Origin: Lentisphaeria bacterium
Lineage (GTDB): Bacteria > Verrucomicrobiota > Lentisphaeria > Victivallales > Victivallaceae
NCBI GenBank assembly: GCA_018265615.1
Contig: JABLYX010000050.1
Span: forward strand, 1 to 36,116
Direction of reading: 5' to 3'
Length of the DNA stretch: 36,116 nt
Positions within the stretch are counted from its first letter, which is position 1; every line of letters starts with the position of its first letter. The notes beneath the pieces were generated by a model. That model did not search any database and had not been told where the DNA came from. It saw only the letters and a list, made by a program, of their open reading frames with translations. A program made the position numbers and the translations under genes. Shown here piece by piece: positions 1 to 8,199 of this stretch.

Positions 1-21
1 ATCACATACCACTTATTATGC

Positions 22-38
22 GGCGAGCCCGCCTTTTT
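22..38 (+). terminator. Possible weak intrinsic terminator of an upstream gene
   Basis: A short GGCG/CGCC stem with a four-base loop is followed by five T residues. It lies just before the promoter of the first gene, so it may end a plus-strand gene left of the window. The stem is only four pairs, so the call is weak. Confidence 0.3.
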
Positions 39-51
39 CCCGGATCCGGCA

Positions 52-80
52 TTGTATTTTCTTCATGTATATATTATAGT
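52..80 (+). promoter_or_regulatory. Sigma70-type promoter of the first AraC gene
   Basis: A TTGTAT -35 element at 52-57 and a TATAGT -10 element at 75-80 are separated by 17 bp. They lie about 60 bp upstream of the ATG at 138 and face the gene. Confidence 0.6.
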
Positions 81-137
81 AAATTCCGGAGTCGTTGTCA
101 ATAGACAATTCATCCAGAAAGGTGGAATCTTGATCTT

Positions 138-983
138 ATGGAGCGATACCGGAAGGATTCGATTTTCAAAAGCCGTTTCGAACCGGCACAGGAGCGGATC
201 GGACTGCCGTTTTACCTGTACAGCACGGGGGAATACACCAGCAATAAGGGACATATCTTCCAAACAAAGGGCATTACTTCCCAATTCGTCGAACTGATCT
301 GGAGCATCTCCGGAATCGGCGAAGTGACCCTGTTCGACAAAAAGTTCCAGCTCAGGGAGAACGACGTGTTCTTTTACCTCCCCGGAGAGGATCATTTCCG
401 CCGGACGCTGTCGGACACCTGGAAGATCCGCTGGCTCTGCATTCACGGCCCGCTCGCCGAGTCGATCCTGCTGTCGTTCCGCTACCCGCGCTGCCAGACT
501 CCCGCCGCCCCTTTCCCCGAAGCGGCGTTCCGGGAAATCGAAGAGATCATCGTCAGCAGCGACCCGGCGCTGATGCGCCGCGGCTGCGCGCTCGTCCTCG
601 ACATCTTCGCGCAAATGGGCGGGGAATACGGCTCCGGGATCCACTCCGAAAAAACGGTCCGCCGCTGCATGGAGCTCATCTCCGCCAATCTTTCGGAGCC
701 GCAGCTCGGGCTGACCATGCTCTCCGACACCCTCGGCGTACCGCGCTCCACGCTGAGCAAGCTCTTCAAGGAGAAGACCGGAATCTCCCCGGGGCGCTAC
801 ATCCTGAACAAGCGCCACGTCCTCGCCATCAACCTGCTGCAGGGGAGCGACCTGCGCATTTCCGAGGTCGCCCGCCAATGCGGGTTCTCCGAAAGCCGCA
901 CCTTCGCGCGCTTCATCAAACGCGCCACCGGCCTCGGCCCCCGCGACTTCCGCCGCCATTTCAACGACCCCGGACCGGAGTAA
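138..983 (+). CDS. AraC-family transcriptional regulator
   Basis: One-component regulator of 281 residues. The N-terminal half looks like a cupin-type sensor and contains the block RENDVFFYLPGEDHFRR around residue 75. The C-terminal third carries two helix-turn-helix motifs typical of AraC/XylS proteins (LGVPRSTLSKLFKEKTG and ISEVARQCGFSES). An AGGTGG-like ribosome site lies about 13 nt before the ATG. The gene converges on the large glycoside hydrolase operon and probably senses a sugar. The ligand and target are not visible. It is clearly paralogous to the AraC protein at 31963-32805: both share RENDVF, LPGEDH, RWLC, GPLAE and PRSTL blocks. Family assignment is secure; regulation of the neighbouring operon is inference from position. 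Confidence 0.92.
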   Translation: MERYRKDSIFKSRFEPAQERIGLPFYLYSTGEYTSNKGHIFQTKGITSQFVELIWSISGIGEVTLFDKKFQLRENDVFFYLPGEDHFRRTLSDTWKIRWLCIHGPLAESILLSFRYPRCQTPAAPFPEAAFREIEEIIVSSDPALMRRGCALVLDIFAQMGGEYGSGIHSEKTVRRCMELISANLSEPQLGLTMLSDTLGVPRSTLSKLFKEKTGISPGRYILNKRHVLAINLLQGSDLRISEVARQCGFSESRTFARFIKRATGLGPRDFRRHFNDPGPE

Positions 984-1014
984 TGCATCACAGGGGTCGA
1001 AGCCGCGATAAACC

Positions 1015-4000
1015 CTATTCGGTTTTCGTCCAGGACAGCGCGGGGGCGGAAAGCTTGAGCCGTTCCCCCTGCGGAACCTTGATGAACTGGATCACGAAGC
1101 TGCGGATCTTCGCCGGAACCCCTTTCGGAAAGAAGCGCACGAGCGGGATCTTCACCTGCCGCACCGTTGCGGAACCGGAATCACTCCGGCGCTCCTTCAG
1201 GATGTCGTTCAAATAGACGCGGGGCGTGGACTCCTTTTTGCCGTCCCCGCCGGCGGAATACTCGAAACCGAGCTGAAGCTCCCGGACGTCAACGCCGCCG
1301 GTGTCCACGCCGAAGCACACGAACGAATTCGCGGGGTCGATCCCGGAACCGTCAAAGCCGTCCCCCGGCGCAGTCAGCGCGACACCGCACCACTGTTTCC
1401 GCTCCGGAGCGAGCGCGAGGATGAGGTTCCCATCTTCGAAACGGCCGGAGCAGCCGAGCCAGCCGCCCGGCTTCCAGCCGGAGAGCGCCGTCGTATGCAC
1501 CGCCGGCTCCGGCTTCTTCTCCAGCACGGATGCGGCGGGGACGGGCAGCTCGACCGCGAGTCCGGCGATCGTCACGCCCGCCTCCGGCGCGATCCCGGTA
1601 AACTGGAAGCTGACCGTGGAAACCTCCTCCGGCAATCCGTCCGGATAGAATTTCGCGAACGGGATGCGCACCTCCTGCCACGTCGCCGGATCGCTGTCGA
1701 TCACTTTCCCCTCCGTCAGGAAATTGCCGACGGCGGCCGTCGCGGACTCCGGCTTCCTGCCGCCCTTCGCCGTTCCCTTGAGGCTGACCTGCAGACTCTG
1801 TCCGCCGGTGTGGCGTCCCCACGCATCGGTGCCGCCGTTGATCCTGAAGACGAGAAACGCGGTTTCCGCATCAAGCCCGCCGGCCCGGAGCGTGCTCCCC
1901 TTCGGAATCGAGAGATTGAAACCGCACCAATCCTTCTTCTTCTCATCAAGCGTAACGGCGAACGCGCCGTCGCGCCAGTCGCTCCGGCAGCCGAACCAGC
2001 CGTAGCCGCGCCACTCATCCAGCGGAATCCGGGTAACCACCGGAGCGGCGGGGTCGCAGAATTCGGCGGTGATGCCGGTCACGACCGGAATCGCGCTGCC
2101 GGAGGCCGAAACGATGTCAAGTGTACTGATCTCCCTCTCGGGCGACGGATTCTCCCACTTCCAGACGAAGAAACCGCGATTCTGCGTGTTGCGGAACGCC
2201 GGATGGCACCCGATGCCTTTCGGGTTGTTGCCGAACCACCAGTCCGCGACGTTCCGGTTGCAGACGACCGGAATCCTCCGCTCGCCGCCGTCGGCGTAAC
2301 GGACGAGGTAATGGAACGCCTCCGCACCGCTCCCGGTCCATGCCGTGCAGTGGAAGAAATAGAGGTTCTTCACCTTTCCGCCGACCGGGATGCCGCGCAC
2401 CTCCTTCGCGCCGAAACCCGGGGAGAGGTTTTTCGAGTCAAGCACGATGCAGGTGCGGTTTTCGGTCTCGTCGAACCGCAGGATCTCAGTCGGGACGCCG
2501 CAGAACTCCTGCGCTCCCCACGGCACGCCGTCGAGGCAGTTTTCCGCCCCCTGGTCAGTCCAGCCGCCCCTGCCGTCGGAGGCGACCGAATCGGTAAACG
2601 GGCGATTGCAGAACTGCCGCAGGTCGAGCACCTTCGTAAAGCGCAGATCCGGCGTGTAACGGAACTCGGCGGGCGCGGATTCGCGTTCCCTTTCGAGCTT
2701 TGCCCCGGCTTCGGCGGCACGCGCCCGGAGGACGGCGGAATCGACCGGCTTCAGGCCGGGAAACCGCTTCCGCAGCGCCGCTTCTCCGCCCGTGACGACG
2801 AGCGCGCGGCGGCGCGGCGGCAGATAGACGAGCGCCTTCCCGGCTTCGGCCGGCAGCAGCTCCCGCGTCAACGGGTCGGCGGCCATGCTCCCGGCCGGGA
2901 GCACGAGTTCCGCGAGCTTCGGATACCGGTCGAGATTCAGCGCGAAGAGCCCGGCAAGTTCTCCATTCTTCACACAGTGCGCTTCGACGTTCGGGATGAG
3001 CTCGGCGCTTCCGGCCCGCGTCAGCTCCACGGCCGGACGGCGGCCGAGCGATGCGAGAAGCGTATCGTAGATCGCCGCAAGATGATAATCGAGGCTCCGG
3101 ACACCGATATAGACGACCTTCCCCCTGCCGCAGTCGCGGCTCACGACGGCCGGCTTCCCGCCGATCTCCGCGAGCACGCGCCACGGTTCCCCGGCGGTGA
3201 TCCGGGCGAATTCGCGCACCTGCACCTCCCCCGGCAGCCGGGAGCTCGGCGGAATTTTCCACTTGAGCTTCGACGGCGGAGCCGCCGTGACGGGAGCGAG
3301 CCCGAGCCCGTCGAAAACACCGTTCCAATCAAGCTTGCGCCCGTACTCATCTTCCGGAAGGGCGTCATGCGAGACGATCAGGGTCCCGCCCGCCGCAAGA
3401 TAGCGCCTGATGCGTTCCGCCGTTCCGGGGTAAAGGTTGCGCACGCCGGAGGCGACCAGCACCGGAAACCGCTCCGGGTCGAACCGTTCCGGCTGCTCCT
3501 CGAGAATCACGCCATACGGTTCATGCAGGAATTCGAGGGCCGCGGCCGTGTTGCGCACCTCGTTCTTCGTCACATTTCCGATCGCCGGGGCACGCCGCTC
3601 GGTCGGGAACGAGAGCAGCAGCCCGATTTCGGGCTTCGCGCAGTTCTGGCGCGGCACAAAGAGGTCGTCGACGGAGAGCATCTCCTTTTTCACATCCATG
3701 ATCGCGGAAATCCCGGAGGCCGGGAACGCCCACGGGTTCAGGATGTGGAACTGCATGAGCTCCGCGAGGCGGCGGCCACCCTCCTCCGATCCCTGCGGCG
3801 TCCAGCGCGGATCCCACGCGCGCTTGCACCAGAGGAAGAGGTAACTCGCGTTGCCGCCACGCACAAGCTGCAGCCAGAGCGCGGTGTGCAGAGAATCGTA
3901 ATCGGCCCCTGTGTAGGTTTCGCCGTCATGAACCGGCTTGCCGTCGGAAATCGCGCGGTAGAAGCGGCGCTGGAGCAAATCCTCGCGGAACGACGGGCCC

Positions 4001-5106
4001 GGCATCGGCGTGTCGATCGCCGTTTCGCCCGGGCGCAGCAGTCCGCCGCGCCCGAGCGAGACGCCGCCGCCGGTCGAAACCGAAACCGTGTCGCAGAGCT
4101 TCGCAAGCTCGATCAGGTTCACGTGGTTCTTCGAAATCGCGCGGTAGTTGTCCGCGCCGGGAGCCTGCACGCAGAAGCGCGCGCCGGGATCGATCGAACG
4201 GATGAGCCGCATCCCGTCGACGCAGAGCTTCACGAATTCGCGTTCCGTGAACTTCGACCAGTCGACATAAAGGCCCGGCGCGTCGGTGCGGTCCTTGAAC
4301 TGTCCGATCCCGTCGAATGAGCGGTACTTCGTGTTCCAGGCCGTGTTCACGGCGTCAAGCGTGCCGTATTTCTCTTTCAGGAACGCGATGAAGTTCTTCC
4401 GGTTGGCCGGGCACGGATCGTGGTAGGCCGGTTCGTTGAAGAGCTCGTACATGAGCACCCGGCCGCCGGAGGATTTCATCTCCTCCGCGCCGGATTTCCA
4501 CATGCGCAAATAGAGGTCGCGCCCGGCGGGATCCGCAAGGCAGTACGGCGTCCAGTGGTTGCTGTCGCTCATGCTGCCGCGCGTGTTGTAGGCCGAAAGC
4601 GGGACCTTCGCGGCATATTTCTCCCGGCTGCCCGCGAGCAGCCCGTGCGACCACGGCGCGCAGGTGAAGTCGGCCTGAAGCGGCAGGCCGCACTCCCCTC
4701 TTACCCTGTCAAGCGCGTCGCGCGTTTCGCGGTCGAACAGCGAACTGCTGTATTCCGGATCGATCTCCCGCACCCACTTCTCGGAGACGAAGGTGCTCAG
4801 CGTATCGAAGCCGACCCGCTGCGCCGCACGATAGTCGATAACCTGCTCATAGAGCCATTTCAGCGAATCCGGATATCCCTCCGTCGGAGCCATGCTCGCG
4901 GCGATCTTATTCGGAATCTGCGCCCCGAGGAGAAAGCGCGGCCTGCCGTCGAGGCAGTAGTTGCCGTACCGGTCGATCGTGATTTTGCCGTTCTTCGGGA
5001 ACAGCACCGGAGCGGTCAGCTCCTCGAACTCGGGGAAGTGCGCCGTCTCCGCGGCGAAAATTCCGAAGGCGGAGAGGAAAAGGGCGGCGAAAAAACAGTT
5101 GCGCAT
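1015..5106 (-). CDS. Very large secreted GH42-like glycoside hydrolase with duplicated C-terminal modules
   Basis: A 1363-residue exported protein with a signal peptide at residues 1-19. The N-terminal part (about 40-460) looks like a (beta/alpha)8 glycosidase of the GH42/GH-A type: YELFNEPAYHDPC places a candidate acid/base at Glu225 and HDGETYTG a candidate nucleophile at Glu396. A beta-galactosidase trimerisation-like domain follows (LLLSFPTERR..., GGTLIVSHDALP). Near residues 840-1000 is a beta-sandwich region containing DGRGGWTDQG that is shared with the hydrolase at 33800. The C-terminus holds two related carbohydrate-binding-like modules starting WRGYGWFGCRSDW and WKPGGWLGCSGRF. AAGGAG lies 7 nt before the ATG, 16 nt after the pseudopilin stop, so it is the third gene of the GntR-pseudopilin-hydrolase operon. 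Substrate unknown; beta-galactosidase activity is only one possibility. Confidence 0.85.
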   Translation of the reverse strand: MRNCFFAALFLSAFGIFAAETAHFPEFEELTAPVLFPKNGKITIDRYGNYCLDGRPRFLLGAQIPNKIAASMAPTEGYPDSLKWLYEQVIDYRAAQRVGFDTLSTFVSEKWVREIDPEYSSSLFDRETRDALDRVRGECGLPLQADFTCAPWSHGLLAGSREKYAAKVPLSAYNTRGSMSDSNHWTPYCLADPAGRDLYLRMWKSGAEEMKSSGGRVLMYELFNEPAYHDPCPANRKNFIAFLKEKYGTLDAVNTAWNTKYRSFDGIGQFKDRTDAPGLYVDWSKFTEREFVKLCVDGMRLIRSIDPGARFCVQAPGADNYRAISKNHVNLIELAKLCDTVSVSTGGGVSLGRGGLLRPGETAIDTPMPGPSFREDLLQRRFYRAISDGKPVHDGETYTGADYDSLHTALWLQLVRGGNASYLFLWCKRAWDPRWTPQGSEEGGRRLAELMQFHILNPWAFPASGISAIMDVKKEMLSVDDLFVPRQNCAKPEIGLLLSFPTERRAPAIGNVTKNEVRNTAAALEFLHEPYGVILEEQPERFDPERFPVLVASGVRNLYPGTAERIRRYLAAGGTLIVSHDALPEDEYGRKLDWNGVFDGLGLAPVTAAPPSKLKWKIPPSSRLPGEVQVREFARITAGEPWRVLAEIGGKPAVVSRDCGRGKVVYIGVRSLDYHLAAIYDTLLASLGRRPAVELTRAGSAELIPNVEAHCVKNGELAGLFALNLDRYPKLAELVLPAGSMAADPLTRELLPAEAGKALVYLPPRRRALVVTGGEAALRKRFPGLKPVDSAVLRARAAEAGAKLERERESAPAEFRYTPDLRFTKVLDLRQFCNRPFTDSVASDGRGGWTDQGAENCLDGVPWGAQEFCGVPTEILRFDETENRTCIVLDSKNLSPGFGAKEVRGIPVGGKVKNLYFFHCTAWTGSGAEAFHYLVRYADGGERRIPVVCNRNVADWWFGNNPKGIGCHPAFRNTQNRGFFVWKWENPSPEREISTLDIVSASGSAIPVVTGITAEFCDPAAPVVTRIPLDEWRGYGWFGCRSDWRDGAFAVTLDEKKKDWCGFNLSIPKGSTLRAGGLDAETAFLVFRINGGTDAWGRHTGGQSLQVSLKGTAKGGRKPESATAAVGNFLTEGKVIDSDPATWQEVRIPFAKFYPDGLPEEVSTVSFQFTGIAPEAGVTIAGLAVELPVPAASVLEKKPEPAVHTTALSGWKPGGWLGCSGRFEDGNLILALAPERKQWCGVALTAPGDGFDGSGIDPANSFVCFGVDTGGVDVRELQLGFEYSAGGDGKKESTPRVYLNDILKERRSDSGSATVRQVKIPLVRFFPKGVPAKIRSFVIQFIKVPQGERLKLSAPALSWTKTE

Positions 5107-5122
5107 GGCAGGGCTCCTTGAT

Positions 5123-5758
5123 TCAGGGCTGAAGGGTGAAGCGGCTTTTGTTCCGGAGCAGGTCGCCCGTGTCGCCCGCCTTCACATGGGCGTCGAGGTA
5201 GAGCACCACGGTTCCGCCGGGATGGTTCCGGGCCGGCTCGCGGTCGGCCATCCACGGGTTGCACTCGTGGTATTTGGAGTCGAGAAACACGATCCGCTGC
5301 GAGAGCGGCTGGCGCAGCCTGCTCAGATGCAGCGCCTTCGAGCTGTCCGCGGTAAAGCCGGAGACGAGAAAATTATAGTTGATCCCGTAGTTTGTCGCGC
5401 CGAGGTACTCCCCGTCGACGGTCGGCAGATCGTAGGTCTTCACCTGGCCGGGACAGCGCCAATACTTCGTATTTAACTTGAACTCGTTCCCCATGAAACG
5501 GTTCACAAGATTGTGCGCCCAGTAGCCGTTGTTGCCGGAACCGTAATAGCGCGGCGGCAGAATCCCGCCGGAGTTGTCGAGATAAAGCGTCAGGCCGAAC
5601 CCGACCTGCTTCAGGCTGTTCGTGCAGTTGATCTGCTTGGCCCGCTCACGCGACTGGTTCAGCGCCGGCAGCAGCATCGAGGCGAGGATCGCGATGATCG
5701 CAATAACAACCAGAAGCTCGATCAGTGTGAATTTTCCGTTGCGGTACTTCATTTTCAT
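5123..5758 (-). CDS. Type II pseudopilin-like protein (DUF1559-type)
   Basis: A 211-residue protein with a short basic leader and the type IV pilin/pseudopilin hydrophobic segment FTLIELLVVIAIIAILAS at residues 10-27, followed by MLLPALNQSRERA. Glu is present at mature position 5. The residue before Phe is Lys rather than the usual Gly. The C-terminus has an H-x9-DA variant (NHPGGTVVLYLDAH) of the H-x9-DG signature common in PVC-group proteins. The start ATG overlaps the stop of the GntR regulator as ATGA, so the two are translationally coupled, and the hydrolase follows 16 nt later. The protein is probably inner-membrane anchored. Its link to glycan use is suggested by the operon and not proven. 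Confidence 0.9.
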   Translation of the reverse strand: MKMKYRNGKFTLIELLVVIAIIAILASMLLPALNQSRERAKQINCTNSLKQVGFGLTLYLDNSGGILPPRYYGSGNNGYWAHNLVNRFMGNEFKLNTKYWRCPGQVKTYDLPTVDGEYLGATNYGINYNFLVSGFTADSSKALHLSRLRQPLSQRIVFLDSKYHECNPWMADREPARNHPGGTVVLYLDAHVKAGDTGDLLRNKSRFTLQP

Positions 5759-6882
5759 ATGGCTCCCTGCCTGGTAAGGTTCGATACTCCGAGGACGGTA
5801 AAGGCGACCGTGCCGCCGTCGATCCAGTCGGGCGCGACGAGGTCGTCGTAGTCCTCCGCGACGCCGCTTGCGCGCTGTTTCTCCAATGCGTCGAACACCG
5901 CGTGCGCGAGCCCGCCGATATTCTGCTGCGTTCCGGAGGGACGGAACGGAAACGCCGAATCCATCCAGTTGTAACGGTCATGCACCGCAACCGACATATC
6001 CTCCGGCACCCGGATTCCGCACCGGGCGAGCTGCCGGAAAAAGCCCGCCGCCGCCCGGTCTCCGAAGACGACGGCCGCCGTGAGCCCGGAGTCGGCGCGC
6101 AGCAGCTGCGCCGCGGCGTTCATCCCCTCCTCCTCGCTGAACGGCGAGGCCGTGACGATGTTCTCCGGACGCACGGCGATGCCCGCCTCGTTCAGCATCC
6201 GGCAGTACATTTCAAGATTCATCTGGAAGTCGGTGTAGCCGACCGGACAGTTGACCAGCCCGATTTCACGATGGCCGTGCCGCAGCAGGCACTCGAGGCA
6301 CATGCGCATGCCCGCCGCCCCGTCGGAGCCGACCCGCGGGCCGCGCTTCACGGCGTTGAACCACGGCATCGTGACGTATGGGATCCGCTCCGATTCGAGC
6401 TCCTTCAGGTCATCCGCGTCATACTGGACGTTGCTCAGGATCACGCCGCTGCGGAAGGTCGGCGGCATACCGGACCTGCGGATGAAATCCCGGTAGCTCT
6501 GGTGACGCGGCAGGATCGACAGGCAGAGCGTGTAGCCGCGCTGCGTCGCCTCGCTGCCGAGCCTGACCAGGAACGGCATGTGGAACGCGTCGTTCTCCGC
6601 CGACGTGTGGTAGGAGCAGGTCACGAAATGGATAGTCCTGAGCTCGGCTTCGGCAGTTTTCACCTCCGCGACGAACGAACCCTTCCCCTGGACCGACCGG
6701 ACCAGCCCCGCCGCCGCGAGCCCGCCGATCGCCTGCCGGACCGTCAGGCGCGAAACGCCGTAAGCCGCCGCAAGCTCCTGTTCCGTAGGCAGCTTGCCGC
6801 CCACCTGCAGAATCCCCTGCCGGATCTGCTGAGTCAGCTCCTGCTGGATCACTTCATACTTTGACCGTGTTCCGGATGCCAT
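5755..6882 (-). CDS. GntR-type regulator with LacI-like sensor domain
   Basis: A 375-residue regulator with an N-terminal winged helix of the GntR type (residues 8-70, containing LPTEQELAAAYGVSRLTVRQAI) and a periplasmic-binding-protein-like sensor from about residue 85 to the end, as in AraR-like proteins. The open frame extends to 6954, but the best start is the ATG at 6882: AAGGAG sits 7 nt upstream, whereas the ATG at 6900 has no ribosome site and 6954 falls in the -35 box. It is the first gene of an operon with the pseudopilin and large hydrolase, overlapping the pseudopilin by ATGA. It probably represses this operon, and perhaps the divergent SGNH gene, in response to a sugar. The inverted repeats overlapping its promoter support autoregulation. 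Confidence 0.9.
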   Translation of the reverse strand: MASGTRSKYEVIQQELTQQIRQGILQVGGKLPTEQELAAAYGVSRLTVRQAIGGLAAAGLVRSVQGKGSFVAEVKTAEAELRTIHFVTCSYHTSAENDAFHMPFLVRLGSEATQRGYTLCLSILPRHQSYRDFIRRSGMPPTFRSGVILSNVQYDADDLKELESERIPYVTMPWFNAVKRGPRVGSDGAAGMRMCLECLLRHGHREIGLVNCPVGYTDFQMNLEMYCRMLNEAGIAVRPENIVTASPFSEEEGMNAAAQLLRADSGLTAAVVFGDRAAAGFFRQLARCGIRVPEDMSVAVHDRYNWMDSAFPFRPSGTQQNIGGLAHAVFDALEKQRASGVAEDYDDLVAPDWIDGGTVAFTVLGVSNLTRQGAI

Positions 6883-6915
6883 CAATGAACTCCTTGCCAT
6901 ATCGTGTTGTACAGA

Positions 6916-6961
6916 TGTCAATATAATTATGACAGAAGAAAAATGCAATGTCAAGATGACA
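6916..6961. promoter_or_regulatory. Candidate GntR operators in the divergent intergenic region
   Basis: Two inverted repeats with TGTCA/TGACA arms are visible. The first is TGTCAATATAATTATGACA at 6916-6934, with nine bases between the arms, overlapping the -10 box. The second is TGTCAAGATGACA at 6949-6961, with three bases between the arms, overlapping the -35 box. Their placement would block the regulator's own promoter. Confidence 0.5.
6926..6954 (-). promoter_or_regulatory. Sigma70 promoter of the GntR-pseudopilin-hydrolase operon
   Basis: A perfect TTGACA -35 (6949-6954) and a CATAAT -10 (6926-6931) are separated by 17 bp. They face the minus strand about 40 bp upstream of the AAGGAG and ATG of the regulator. 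Confidence 0.75.
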
Positions 6962-6996
6962 TGACAACTTTTTCGGCATTTTTCTCTCCGTCCAGT

Positions 6997-7025
6997 TTGC
7001 CTCCTTCCGGAAACGTGGTTTATTA
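6997..7025 (+). promoter_or_regulatory. Possible promoter of the SGNH hydrolase gene
   Basis: TTGCCT (6997-7002) and TTATTA (7020-7025) are spaced by 17 bp and point to the SGNH gene. Both boxes match the consensus only partly. Confidence 0.35.
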
Positions 7026-7052
7026 AGAGGAGAAAACCTCACTTCAGACAGG

Positions 7053-8156
7053 ATGGACGGAATGATGGATACGATCGAATTCTCCCCGGAACTCTACTCC
7101 CGTGCACTGGTTTCTCCCGGCAGGACAGATGCGCTCCTGCGTTTCCGCCGGAAGCTCGCCGAAGGGCGGCCGGTCGTCTACGGCGCAATCGGCGGGTCGA
7201 TCACCGCCGGCGCGCGCGCGACCTCGCCGGGCAACAGCTACGTGAGCCGCATCGCGCGCGAAATCCAGAACCGCACCGCCTGCCGCCTCGTAAACGCGGG
7301 GATCGGCGCAACCGGTTCGCGGTTCGGCGCGATGCGCTGCACAAAGGACCTGCTCATCCACCGGCCGGACCTCATCACGATCGAATACGCCGTCAACGAC
7401 ATCACGAATCCGGACCGGGAATATTCGTACGAGGCGCTGGTCCGCCGCTGCCTCGAAGCCGTTCCCGACGCGCTCGTCGTCCTGATCTTCATGCTGCGCG
7501 ACGACGGCACTTCGGCGCAGGTGTGCCAGATTCCGGTCGGGATGAACTACAACCTCGCGATGCTCTCCTACCGCAACGCGGTCTGGCCGGAGGTGGAATC
7601 GGGCAGGCTGCCCTGGAGCGCAATCGCGCCCGACCACGTTCACCCGAACGACGCCGGGCACAGGCTCGTCGCGGATCTCGTCACGCACTTCCTCTTGCGC
7701 CAGCCCGCGGAAGCGCCGCAGCTCCCGCCGCCCGTGGACCCGCGCTGCGCGGAGTATGAGGCCGGCCGGGTCATCCGGGCCGAGGAGATGGAGATCACTG
7801 CGAACTCCGGCTGGACGATCGCCGATTCCGAGCAGGGATACCGGAAGTGGACCGCATCCGAACCGGGCGCGGAGCTGGTCTTCCCGTTCAACGGCCCGAC
7901 GCTGCTGCTCGGCTACCGCAAGTACGCGGGGGATTTCGGCCGCGTCTCCGTCTCCGTGGACGGCGGAGAGCCGGTCATCCTCGAAGGCTTCTATGAGATG
8001 CCCCCCGACGGCGACTGGCGCGGCGGCCATATCGTCCTCGAGAAACTCGTGCATAACGCCCCGGGCCGCCACGTCGCGGTCGTCAGGCTGCTCAGTGACC
8101 GCCATCCCGGAAGCGGCGGTCACCGGTTCGACATCGACTACCTGCTCGGCGATTGA
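7053..8156 (+). CDS. SGNH/GDSL-family hydrolase with C-terminal beta-sandwich
   Basis: A 367-residue protein with the SGNH esterase blocks in order: GGSIT with candidate nucleophile Ser49, NAGIGATGS near residues 81-89 (oxyanion Gly), EYAVND with Asn115, and DHVHPNDAGH with candidate Asp194 and His197. A beta-rich region from about residue 240 to the end resembles the accessory domain of carbohydrate esterases. No signal peptide is evident. It may remove acetyl or other acyl groups from glycans. It lies divergent to the GntR operon and convergent with the GH5 gene. The start is uncertain: ATG at 7053 is used here, but 7062 or 7065, which have AGGA at better spacing, are equally plausible. Confidence 0.85.
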   Translation: MDGMMDTIEFSPELYSRALVSPGRTDALLRFRRKLAEGRPVVYGAIGGSITAGARATSPGNSYVSRIAREIQNRTACRLVNAGIGATGSRFGAMRCTKDLLIHRPDLITIEYAVNDITNPDREYSYEALVRRCLEAVPDALVVLIFMLRDDGTSAQVCQIPVGMNYNLAMLSYRNAVWPEVESGRLPWSAIAPDHVHPNDAGHRLVADLVTHFLLRQPAEAPQLPPPVDPRCAEYEAGRVIRAEEMEITANSGWTIADSEQGYRKWTASEPGAELVFPFNGPTLLLGYRKYAGDFGRVSVSVDGGEPVILEGFYEMPPDGDWRGGHIVLEKLVHNAPGRHVAVVRLLSDRHPGSGGHRFDIDYLLGD

Positions 8157-8199
8157 CCTCTCCCCTCTCGGAGAAAAGCAGGCCGGAGCCAGAACGGCA

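Noticed and set aside
1495..4320. A 941-codon plus-strand open frame opposite the giant hydrolase
   Set aside because: It is an antisense shadow caused by high GC. The minus-strand frame has a signal peptide, ribosome site and recognisable domains.
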